A DNA stretch of 64,000 nt from Labilithrix sp. Lineage in GTDB: Bacteria > Myxococcota_A > Polyangia > Polyangiales > Polyangiaceae. The translations under genes were made by a program, and so were the position numbers. Of the stretch, positions 36,433-43,377 are shown piece by piece. How positions within the stretch are numbered: the first letter of the stretch is position 1; every line of letters starts with the position of its first letter. Below the pieces are notes generated by a model. That model did no database searches, was not told the DNA's origin, and saw nothing but the letters and a program-made list of their open reading frames with translations. The stretch is from the NCBI GenBank assembly GCA_019637105.1, contig JAHBWF010000003.1, positions 1 to 64,000 of the forward strand, read 5' to 3'.

Positions 36433-36648
36433 ATGCACGCTCTTGAGGTCGAGGGGGAGCTGCTGAACGCGTGTCTCGGTCCGAACGATCGACCGACGAT
36501 CCCGGTGCCGCGCGAGTCCGGCGTCCGCCTCGGCGTCACGCGCGTCGTGCTCGCGGCCGCGACGGTCGACGTCGTGACGTGCGATCTCTCCGGCGATCCG
36601 CGGAGCGAGGACTTCGCCGTCGAGCGGACGGCGGACGCGGACGAGTGA
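36433..36648 (+). CDS. Small hypothetical protein (71 aa)
   Basis: The frame has good third-position GC and a regular mix of hydrophobic and charged residues (VRLGVTRVVLAAATVDVVTCDLSG), unlike competing frames, which are Arg/Pro-rich. There is no clear ribosome site and no recognised family. It is transcribed away from the palindrome. Downstream, 36660-36830 holds only GC-rich sequence with two copies of GGAGACCTCGCGCGCG, about 60 bp apart. Confidence 0.35.
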   Translation: MHALEVEGELLNACLGPNDRPTIPVPRESGVRLGVTRVVLAAATVDVVTCDLSGDPRSEDFAVERTADADE

Positions 36649-36833
36649 CGTCGCGCCCGTCCGTCGCGGCGCGCGCGCGCGAGGCCCCCGTGCCCGGAGA
36701 CCTCGCGCGCGGCGATCGCTGCGCTCCGTGACGTCCCGCGCCGCCGATCCGTCGTGCGGAGACCTCGCGCGCGACGCGCTGCGCCGCGTGAGGTCTCGGC
36801 TCGGAGATCGACCCGGCGCGGGCGTCTCGAAGA

Positions 36834-37580
36834 TCAGAACGAGAGGCCGCCGTCGACGTCGACGGTGCGGGCGTTGAAGTAGTCGCACTCGAGCGCGAAG
36901 CGGACGGCAACCCAGAGGTCCTCTGGCGTGCCGATGCGGCCGACGGGGATCGCCGCGACGACCGCGTCGCGCGCCTTCTGGTTCATGCCCTTGGTCATCG
37001 GGGTCTCGACCATCCCCGGCGCGATCGCCGCGACGCGGATCCCGTACGGAGCGAGCTCGCGCGCCCACGTCAGCGTGTTCGCCGCGAGCGCCGCCTTGGC
37101 GGCGACGTAGTTCGATTGGCCGCGGTTGCCGTGGCGCGAGATCGACGACATGTTCACGAACACGCCGGGCTTCACGCCGGTCTCGATCATCTTCGCCGCC
37201 ACCTCGCGGACCATGAGCGTGGCGCCGGTGAGGTTGACGCCGATGACCGCGTTCCAGTCCTCGATCGAGAGGCGCTTGACGGCCTTGGTCTCACGATCCT
37301 GCTTCACGAGCAGGCCGTCGCGGAGGATGCCGGCGTTGTTGACGAGGGCGTTGAGCCCGCCGAGCTCCTCGTGCGCCCACGCGACGAACGAGGCGACGTC
37401 CTCCTCCTTCGAGACGTCGAGCTTGCGGCGCGCGATGCCCGCCGGCAGCTCCGAGAGCAGGGACTCGTTGACGTCGCCCGCGGCGACCTTCGCTCCGCTC
37501 TCGTGGAGGCGGCGCGCGAAGTGAGCGCCCATGCCGGACGCGGCTCCCGTAACGATGATCTTCAGTTCGTCGAGCTTCAT
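36834..37580 (-). CDS. SDR-family 3-ketoacyl reductase (FabG/PhaB-like)
   Basis: The 248-aa protein has the NAD(P) motif TGAASGMGAHFA (about 11-22), NNAGILRDG, catalytic Ser in NMSSISRHG, YVAAK (Tyr-x-x-x-Lys) and PGMVETPM. It is a complete classical SDR. AGGAG is 7 bp before the ATG. It lies downstream of the phasin-like and PhaC-like genes on the same strand (137-bp gap), so a role as acetoacetyl-CoA reductase for PHA synthesis is plausible. FabG-type activity on acyl-ACP cannot be excluded. Confidence 0.85.
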   Translation of the reverse strand: MKLDELKIIVTGAASGMGAHFARRLHESGAKVAAGDVNESLLSELPAGIARRKLDVSKEEDVASFVAWAHEELGGLNALVNNAGILRDGLLVKQDRETKAVKRLSIEDWNAVIGVNLTGATLMVREVAAKMIETGVKPGVFVNMSSISRHGNRGQSNYVAAKAALAANTLTWARELAPYGIRVAAIAPGMVETPMTKGMNQKARDAVVAAIPVGRIGTPEDLWVAVRFALECDYFNARTVDVDGGLSF

Positions 37581-37717
37581 GGGTGTTCTCCTGGGCCGCT
37601 CGCCGCGCGCCGCCGGCGCTCCGAGGCGTTCGGACGCGGCGCTTCGCGACGGTCGTGGATGGTCTTCTCCGCCTCGGGGGCGGCGGCTCGGTCAGATGCC
37701 GAGCTTCATCTGGGTGG

Positions 37718-38722
37718 TCATAGGCGACTCTCCGGCGCTCGGGCGTTCGACAGGGTGCCGTGCGCCTCGAGCCACGATCGGATCCTCGGATAGAGCTCCT
37801 CGGCGGCGCGGCTCCCGACGACCGCGCTGATGTGTCCGCCCGGCACGGTGAGCACCTCCTTCACGCGGCTCGACGTGTGATCGTTGAGCGCGATCGCCGC
37901 CTTCGGCGGGCAGATGTTGTCGCGGTCGGCGACGACGGTCATCACCGGGCACGTGATCCGCGCGAGATCGACGCGCTCGCCTCGCACGTAGTGCTGACCG
38001 CGGACCAGGCGGTTCTCCTGGTAGAGCTCCTTGATGTACGTGACGAACGCCGCCGCCGGGAACGTGACCTTGTCGCTCACCCAGGTCTCGAGCGCCGCGA
38101 ACGCGGCGCGAGCGCCGGGGTCGTGGATCTCGTCGGCGAGGCCGACGAGGCGCGAGAGCGCTCCCGTCGGCGCGAGGGCCTGGAAGCCGCTCTGCAAGAG
38201 CGCGGGATCGAGGTTGCCCGCCGCGGTCAACGCCACGGGATCGAACCAGCGCGCGTCGGCCATGATCCCGAGACGCCCGGCCTCGGAGAAGTCGAAGGGC
38301 CCCGCCAGGTTCACGAGCGCGGCCACCTGCTCCGGGTGCAGCGCCGTGTGGATGCCGCTCAGCGTCGCGCCGAGCGAGTAGCCGACGAGCGCGACCTTCG
38401 GTGAGCCCGTGATGCGGAGGACGCGGCGCACGACGCGGTCGAGCCGTACGACGACGTCGTCCCAGGTCACGAAGCGGTCCTCGTCCTCGGGGACACCCCA
38501 GTCGAAGCAGAAGGTGTCCCACGGCGCCCCGGCGCTGAGGGCGGTCGCGAAGCTCGCGCCCTCCCGGAGATCGAGGACGTACCATCGATTGATCATCGAC
38601 GGTACGAGCAGCACGGGGACGTGCGAGCCCGCACGAGCGGAGCCTCGGAAGCGATACACGCTCCCTTTGCCGTCACGATGGACGGTGTCCTTCGGCGCCT
38701 GTGCGATGCGGGCTTCGAACAT
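37718..38722 (-). CDS. PhaC-like alpha/beta hydrolase with Ser nucleophile
   Basis: The 334-aa protein aligns along its length with class III PHA synthases (VPVLLVPSMINRWYVLDL, CFDWGVPEDEDRFVTWDD, TYIKELYQENRLVRG). The lipase-box nucleophile is Ser116 (GYSLGAT), not the Cys of synthases. Asp268 (ADRDNICP) and His297 (GGHISAVV) complete the triad. A Ser triad points to hydrolysis or another acyl transfer instead of polymerisation, for example a granule depolymerase or a synthase partner. It starts 8 bp after the phasin-like gene ends, clearly one operon. ATG 38722 was chosen by family length. Confidence 0.8.
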   Translation of the reverse strand: MFEARIAQAPKDTVHRDGKGSVYRFRGSARAGSHVPVLLVPSMINRWYVLDLREGASFATALSAGAPWDTFCFDWGVPEDEDRFVTWDDVVVRLDRVVRRVLRITGSPKVALVGYSLGATLSGIHTALHPEQVAALVNLAGPFDFSEAGRLGIMADARWFDPVALTAAGNLDPALLQSGFQALAPTGALSRLVGLADEIHDPGARAAFAALETWVSDKVTFPAAAFVTYIKELYQENRLVRGQHYVRGERVDLARITCPVMTVVADRDNICPPKAAIALNDHTSSRVKEVLTVPGGHISAVVGSRAAEELYPRIRSWLEAHGTLSNARAPESRL

Positions 38723-38730
38723 GGATGGTC

Positions 38731-39003
38731 TCAGGCGGCGTTGGAAGACGCGAGGGCCGTGACCTTCTGAACCGCCTCGAGCGACATCTTGCGGAAGTCG
38801 GCGCCGAGCTGGACGCCGTAGGCGAGGGTCTCGCGCTGGAGCTTCGCCATCTCCTCGATCGCGCTCTCGGCGCGCTCGACGCGCTTCGCCTCGGCCTTCT
38901 CGATCTCGGCGTAGAACGCGCTCGTCCGGGCGACCGCGTCGTCCGTCACCTTCTGCCACGTCTCGAAGACCTTGCCCCACTGCGCGAACGGATCGAACTT
39001 CAT
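38731..39003 (-). CDS. Phasin-like PHA granule-associated protein
   Basis: ATG 39003 has AGGAGG 7 bp upstream. The 90-aa product is almost wholly amphipathic helix (FAQWGKVFETWQKVTDDAVARTSAFYAEIEKAEAKRVERAESAIEEM in parts), with the phasin-like pattern of alternating small and charged residues and no signal peptide. It is first in an operon with the PhaC-like gene and is preceded by two TGC-N3-GCA palindromes. Phasins coat PHA granules and are classical PhaR targets. Confidence 0.7.
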   Translation of the reverse strand: MKFDPFAQWGKVFETWQKVTDDAVARTSAFYAEIEKAEAKRVERAESAIEEMAKLQRETLAYGVQLGADFRKMSLEAVQKVTALASSNAA

Positions 39004-39043
39004 CGGAAACCTCCTATGGATGGCGTCGATCGCGTCCGACGCA

Positions 39044-39058
39044 TGTTGCGTCGCAGCA
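39044..39058. promoter_or_regulatory. Predicted PhaR operator 1 (phasin promoter)
   Basis: TGTTGC-GTC-GCAGCA is a near-perfect TGC-N3-GCA palindrome, 41 bp upstream of the phasin-like start codon. Its centre is 65 bp from that of operator 2. Confidence 0.5.
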
Positions 39059-39108
39059 TCGACAGCTCGGACCTTAAGGGCCGGCGGTGAGGTCGTCAAG
39101 GAGCATTT

Positions 39109-39123
39109 TGTTGCAATGCAACA
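39109..39123. promoter_or_regulatory. Predicted PhaR operator 2 (phasin promoter)
   Basis: TGTTGC-AAT-GCAACA is a near-perfect TTGC-N3-GCAA palindrome (perfect as TGTTGCA-A-TGCAACA) in an AT-richer patch upstream of the phasin-like operon. The same element recurs at 40533. Confidence 0.6.
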
Positions 39124-39340
39124 TCATGTCATCACGAACGGACTCAACATCAAGTCACCACTTCATTTTTCGTCATGACGCGCTGCAACGATTCTGGCTC
39201 GTCGGACGCCCCTCGGGACCGCCCGGGGCCCGTGACCGTGACCGTGCTCCGCGTCGTTCATCGTCGACCGTCGCCCCGATGCGGCCGCTCGACGGGCGTA
39301 ATCTGGGGCCGGCGAGCGCCCGGGCGTTCCTGACGACGTC

Positions 39341-39640
39341 GGGCGGGGCGCTTCGCCTCTTCTTCCGATCAGGACGCGCTCGCGTCACGGGCTCGGGCGG
39401 CGAGCGCGCGGGCGCTTCTGGCGCGCCGTTGGGCGGGGCGCTTCGCTTCTTCTGATCAGGATGCGCTCGCGTCACGGGCTCGGGCGGCAAGCGCTTCTGG
39501 CGCGCCGTCGGGCGGGGCGCTTCGCTTCTTCTTTCTGATCAAGGATGCGCTCGCGTCACGGGCTCGGGCGGCGAGCGCGCGGCGCGGGACCGTGGAGCGT
39601 CAGGCGCGCCGGGCGGGGCGCTTCGTCTTCTTCTTCGGCC
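39341..39640. repeat. Direct repeats derived from the 3' end of phaR
   Basis: The core GGGCGGGGCGCTTCG starts at 39341, 39431, 39510 and 39611. The copies are followed by shared sequence (GATCAGGATGCGCTCGCG-type, then CACGGGCTCGGGCGGC) at spacings of 90, 79 and 101 bp. The copy at 39611 is within the end of phaR (Lys/Arg-rich C-terminus); the other three lie beyond its stop. They look like tandem duplications of the gene's 3' end and trailer. Confidence 0.8.
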
Positions 39641-40307
39641 TCGCGCGCGCGGGCGTGGTCGCGGCGCGCGGGCGCGACGCGCCCATCGACTCCTTCAGCG
39701 CTTCGATCTCGCGACGCAGGCGGAGCATCTCGTCGGCGACGTCCGCCGACGACGCCCGCGCGCCGGCGGCGCCCGCCGCGTCGCCTCCGAACGGCGGCGC
39801 GTCGACGACGTCGACGGGCGGCGGGGAAGGCTCGACAGGCAGCGGAGGCATCCCTTCGAGCGGCATCCCCTCGACCGGGGCCGCCGCCGCCGGGCTGCCG
39901 CCGCGGCCCCACTGCGCGGCGCCCAGGACGAGCCTCGCGAGCGCGTCCGTGGCGGCGAACGGCGCCGTGGCGAGCGGGTTGAGCGGGAGCAGAGCGCGCG
40001 CGCGATCCTTCGCCTGCACGTACATGTCGAGCGCCCAGCTCACGTAGCGCGTGAGGAACTCCCCGAGCGCGGCGTCGTCGAGGCGTATGAGCCGGAGCAG
40101 GAGCGTCGCCGGGAGAATGCGGCCGCCGCCGCGGTCGAGGATGATCTGCGTCAGCGTCTCCTGCGTGAGGTCGCGGCCGTCCTGCGCGTCCTGCACGGTG
40201 ACGTCCTCGCCGCCGCGGATCGTCTTCTCGAGGTCGTCGAGCGTGATGTAGCGGCTGTGCCTCGTGTCGTAGAGGCGGCGGTTCGGATACTTCTTCACGA
40301 GCAGCAT
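39600..40307 (-). CDS. phaR: PHA synthesis regulator PhaR
   Basis: The 235-aa protein begins with the PHB/PHA accumulation-regulator DNA-binding domain: VKKYPNRRLYDTRHSRYITLDDLEKTIR, then VTVQDAQDGRDLTQETLTQIILD (about 4-62). The second regulator domain follows (LIRLDDAALGEFLTRYVSWALDMYVQ), then a long Pro/Ala linker, a short coiled coil (ADEMLRLRREIEALK) and a Lys/Arg tail. PhaR is known to bind PHA and DNA and to repress phasin genes and its own. Its presence next to a phasin-like operon with matched palindromes makes the assignment firm. Confidence 0.9.
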   Translation of the reverse strand: MLLVKKYPNRRLYDTRHSRYITLDDLEKTIRGGEDVTVQDAQDGRDLTQETLTQIILDRGGGRILPATLLLRLIRLDDAALGEFLTRYVSWALDMYVQAKDRARALLPLNPLATAPFAATDALARLVLGAAQWGRGGSPAAAAPVEGMPLEGMPPLPVEPSPPPVDVVDAPPFGGDAAGAAGARASSADVADEMLRLRREIEALKESMGASRPRAATTPARARPKKKTKRPARRA

Positions 40308-40532
40308 CGGCCCGCCAGTCTAGAACACCCAACGGTTCGCTCTCGTCGTCTTTCCGTCGATTTCGATGGGTCGAGGTACGACCACGACGAGATCGTCCCC
40401 CGACGCGAGGCCGCGCGAACGACGGACGCTCGTCCCGCCCCACGCGCGTCGTGGGTCGAACGAACCGATCGAGCACGTCGTGTCCGGGGATCGTGGGGCC
40501 CGCGCGCGATTCGAACTCCGGCCCGGGCGCTT

Positions 40533-40547
40533 TGTTGCATCGCAACA
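40533..40547. promoter_or_regulatory. Predicted PhaR operator 3
   Basis: TGTTGC-ATC-GCAACA matches operator 2 outside the 3-bp spacer. It lies 7 bp upstream of a -35 element at 40554 and about 230 bp upstream of phaR, so it may control both directions. A weaker TGC-GGC-GCA (40599-40607) lies 17 bp downstream of the -10. Confidence 0.6.
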
Positions 40548-40553
40548 TTCGAC

Positions 40554-40582
40554 TTGACGAGCTCGAGCTCGCGGCGTACCTA
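40554..40582 (+). promoter_or_regulatory. Predicted sigma70-type promoter flanked by PhaR-like sites
   Basis: TTGACG (40554-40559), 17-bp spacer, TACCTA (40577-40582). It reads toward the ATG at 40633, which has its own GGAGG ribosome site. PhaR-like palindromes lie just upstream and just downstream, a geometry expected for repression. Confidence 0.5.
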
Positions 40583-40632
40583 TCGCCCGTTGCAATTGTG
40601 CGGCGCAACACGTGCCGCGGACGGAGGGCGTC

Positions 40633-41163
40633 ATGACCGTCGCGGTGGCACGCGCACCCCAGATCGAGCGGGAGAACGCAGAGGCAGCTCCCTCCGCCGC
40701 GAGGTCCGGCGCGGCGGAGCCCCTCCTCCCGTCCGGGCGCGGCCCGGCGCGCGCCGCCTCGAGCGGAAGCGCCTCCCACGGCGGAGGCTCCTCCCACGGC
40801 GGAGGCTCCTCCTACGGCGGAGGCTCCTCCTACGGAGGCCTCTCCTCGACCGGAGGCCTCTCCGCGAGGCGCGCGGCGCGACGCCGTCCCTGCGAACGAC
40901 GCAACCATTCGGATTCAAAAGATATCTTGGCCCACGCCGCGCGCCTTGGCGCGCCGACGAGCTCACGCTCCGCCGGGGCGGGCTCCGAGCACGACGCGCG
41001 ACGCCGGGCCGGCGCGCGAGCCGCCGGCGCCGCCCGCCCCCGCGGAGGTCGGACGCGCCTTGCTCGCGGTCGTTTCCGGTGCCATGGCAAAGCCCGCCCG
41101 CGCTGCGCTCCGCCGCTTCGTCTCCTCGTCGCCGTCCCCTCCTCGGGCCCGAACACTCGCTGA
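40633..41163 (+). CDS. Putative PhaR-regulated gene of unknown product (possibly decayed 3' half)
   Basis: The ATG has GGAGG 5 bp upstream and a promoter with PhaR-like sites, so the start is credible. The first ~75 codons look coding (TVAVARAPQIERENAEAAPS...) and end in Gly/Ser repeats (SHGGGSSHGGGSSYGGG) made by 18-bp tandem repeats. After about residue 80 the frame turns Arg-rich with poor codon choice, so the 3' half may be frameshifted or untranslated. No family is recognised. Confidence 0.35.
   Translation: MTVAVARAPQIERENAEAAPSAARSGAAEPLLPSGRGPARAASSGSASHGGGSSHGGGSSYGGGSSYGGLSSTGGLSARRAARRRPCERRNHSDSKDILAHAARLGAPTSSRSAGAGSEHDARRRAGARAAGAARPRGGRTRLARGRFRCHGKARPRCAPPLRLLVAVPSSGPNTR
40771..40860. 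repeat. 18-bp tandem repeats
   Basis: Units of the form CCTCC(C/T)ACGGCGGAGGCT occur about four times in a row, followed by a more diverged fifth. In the plus frame from 40633 they encode a Ser-Ser-(His/Tyr)-Gly-Gly-Gly repeat. Confidence 0.85.
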
Positions 41164-41178
41164 ACGCTGAGGTACCCC

Positions 41179-42213
41179 GTGCGCAACGCTTCATCACGCT
41201 CCCGAGCGGTCTCTGCCGCCTCCGCCTCCGACGTGGTCCGCTCGAGGGTCGCCCTCCCGGCCGGCAGCCTCTTCGCGGTCGGGCTCGCCGCGAGCACCGT
41301 CCTGACCGCCATCGCCTGCGGCGACAGCGAGCCGCGGGCCTGCCGCGTGGGAGCGGACTGCACGTCGGGCGTCTGCGGCGAGGACGGGCGCTGCGTCGAC
41401 GGGCCGGCGGCGTCGTCCGGCTCGAGCGGATCGGGCGACGCCGACGCCGCGAGCGACGCGGGCGACGGCGGCGCGCTCCCCCCCGACGACGGCGGCAACC
41501 TCGCGCTCCCCGGCTGCACGCCGAACAACGACGGCGTCATCACGCGCGAGGAGGTCCCGATCCAGGCCGGCCTCCGCGCGACCTTCCGCGTCGCCGAGAA
41601 CGTCGACGTCTCGACGTCCGGCTCGCCGCTCCCGAACGGCCGCCGGCGCTGGGACCTCTCGGGCCCGCTCACCAACGACGCCAGCATCCTCGTCGAGACG
41701 CTCCCGCTCACCGACAAGTGGTACGCGCCGAAGTACACCAGCGCGACGTACGCGACGCAGCTGCGCAAGGCGTCGGACCTCCTGGGCGTCTTCGAGACCA
41801 ACGCCGACGCGCTGCGCCTGAACGGCGTCGTCTCCCCGAGCGACGGCCTCACCAAGACGCAGCTCACCAACGATCCGCCCGTGACGATGCTCCAGTTCCC
41901 GCTCTCCGTCGGCGTGAAGTGGACCAGCGACACGAGCGTGAGCGGCACCGCGCAGGGCTTCATCGTGGCCTACAGCGAGAAGTACGACGCGGAGGTCGAC
42001 CTCGCCGGCGAGCTGGTCACGCCGCTCGGCACGTTCGAGGTGCTCCGCGTGCGCATCGATCTCACCCGCACCGTCGGCTTCTCCACGACGACCGCGAAGA
42101 GCTACGCGTTCATCACCGAGTGCTACGGCAACGTGGCCAGCATCGCCTCGCGAGACAACGAGAATGACGCCGACTTCTCGCGCGCCGTCGAGGTGCGGAG
42201 GATCGCGCCTTGA
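41179..42213 (+). CDS. Lipoprotein, paralogue of the gene at 44969
   Basis: GTG 41179 has GAGGT upstream. The 344-aa protein has a long N-region and lipobox LTAIAC, a Cys-rich segment (CRVGADCTSGVCGEDGRC, like myxobacterial adhesion or surface repeats) and an Asp/Ser/Gly linker. Its main domain starts GCTPNNDGVITREEVPIQAGLRATF and ends ESRD-like NENDADFSRAVEVRRIAP. The domain matches the lipoprotein at 44969 (PNLDGKIEASEL ... DEPDEDFTTATELRRLG). It heads a plus-strand gene series with the hydrolase, the porin-like protein and that paralogue. Confidence 0.75.
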   Translation: MRNASSRSRAVSAASASDVVRSRVALPAGSLFAVGLAASTVLTAIACGDSEPRACRVGADCTSGVCGEDGRCVDGPAASSGSSGSGDADAASDAGDGGALPPDDGGNLALPGCTPNNDGVITREEVPIQAGLRATFRVAENVDVSTSGSPLPNGRRRWDLSGPLTNDASILVETLPLTDKWYAPKYTSATYATQLRKASDLLGVFETNADALRLNGVVSPSDGLTKTQLTNDPPVTMLQFPLSVGVKWTSDTSVSGTAQGFIVAYSEKYDAEVDLAGELVTPLGTFEVLRVRIDLTRTVGFSTTTAKSYAFITECYGNVASIASRDNENDADFSRAVEVRRIAP

Positions 42214-42260
42214 GCGCGCGGCGCGACGCACGCTCAGGCGCCCGCGCGGGAGCGAGCCGC

Positions 42261-42395
42261 GGCGACAGCGAAGGCCGGCACCTGAGCGGCGACAGCGAAG
42301 GCCGGCACCTGAGCCGGGAGCGCGCCGCACGGCACCTGAGCGGCAACAGCGAAGGCCGGCACCTGAGCCGGGAGCGCGCCGCACGGCACCCGAGC
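42261..42395. repeat. 27-bp repeats in A-A-B-A-B order
   Basis: Five 27-bp units: A (GGCGACAGCGAAGG...) at 42261, 42288 and 42342, and B (CGGGAGCGCGCCGC...) at 42315 and 42369. All end in CACCTGAGC or nearly so. They fill the gap between the lipoprotein stop and the hydrolase start. A frame opens at TTG 42210 overlapping the lipoprotein stop (TTGA). It runs through them in phase as 9-residue repeats (GDSEGRHLS, RERAARHLS) to 42413; whether it is translated is unknown. Confidence 0.9.
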
Positions 42396-42402
42396 GTCGT
42401 CG

Positions 42403-43377
42403 ATGCTACGTGACCTCTGGACGCTGGTCGTCCTCCTCCCGATGCTGGTCGGCTGCCTCTCGTTCCACAAGGGGCCGATGCCCGGCGAGCCGCGGGACGC
42501 GCGCTTCGCCGACGTCGACGGCGTGCGCGTCCGCTACCTCGACACCGAAGGCGGCGAGCCCGGCGCCCGGCCGGCCGCCGCGCCGAGGAGCGAAGGCGAG
42601 GAGCCCGCGCCCGCGCCGGAGAAGCCCACGGTCGTCCTCGTCCACGGCTTCGCGTCCGCCATCGAGGCGTGGGCGCCCGTCATCCCGGCGCTGTCGAGGA
42701 CGCACAGGGTCGTGGCCCTCGACCTCAAGGGCTTCGGCTGGACCGATCGTCCGGAGGGCGACTACTCGCCCGAGGCGCAAGCGCGGATCGTCCTCAAGCT
42801 CCTCGAGCTCCGCGGCGTCCAGAAGACCGCGCTGGTCGCCCACTCGTGGGGCAGCTCGGTCGCGCTCGCGGCGACCCTCGCCGCGCCGGAGCGCTTCACG
42901 AAGCTCGCGCTCTACGACGCGTGGGTCTACGAGGACCAGCTCCCGACGTTCTTCCACTGGTCGCGCGCCGACGGCGTCGGAGAGGTGCTCTTCGGCCTGT
43001 ACTACAAGGAGCGCGCGGACGAGCGCATGGCGCTCGCCTTCTTCGACAAGCGCTTCGTCACCGAGCGCCTGGTCGAGGAGGTCGACGACGCCCTCGACCG
43101 CCCCGGGACGCTCGCCGCGGCCCTGGCGGCCGTGCGCGGGCAGCGCTACGCCGACGTCGAGGCGAAGTACCGGACGATCGACAAGCCGACCTTGCTGCTC
43201 TGGGGCCGCGAGGACCTCGTCACGCCGCTCAAGTACGGCGAGCGCCTCGCGCGCGAGCTCCCGAACTCGAAGCTCGTCGTCTACCCGCGCTGCGGCCACT
43301 TCCCGATGATCGAGGCGCTCGACGCCTCGACGCGCGATCTCGTCGCGTTCCTCGACGCCAAGGACGGGGCGCCGTGA
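42403..43377 (+). CDS. Alpha/beta hydrolase lipoprotein
   Basis: The 324-aa protein has a lipoprotein signal (LWTLVVLLPMLVGC) and a full hydrolase fold: VVLVHGFASAIEAW, nucleophile VAHSWGSS, acid LLWGREDLVTP and CGHFPMIEA for the His. It is thus a membrane-anchored, extracytoplasmic esterase or lipase-like enzyme. Its stop overlaps the GTG of the next gene. Confidence 0.85.
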   Translation: MLRDLWTLVVLLPMLVGCLSFHKGPMPGEPRDARFADVDGVRVRYLDTEGGEPGARPAAAPRSEGEEPAPAPEKPTVVLVHGFASAIEAWAPVIPALSRTHRVVALDLKGFGWTDRPEGDYSPEAQARIVLKLLELRGVQKTALVAHSWGSSVALAATLAAPERFTKLALYDAWVYEDQLPTFFHWSRADGVGEVLFGLYYKERADERMALAFFDKRFVTERLVEEVDDALDRPGTLAAALAAVRGQRYADVEAKYRTIDKPTLLLWGREDLVTPLKYGERLARELPNSKLVVYPRCGHFPMIEALDASTRDLVAFLDAKDGAP

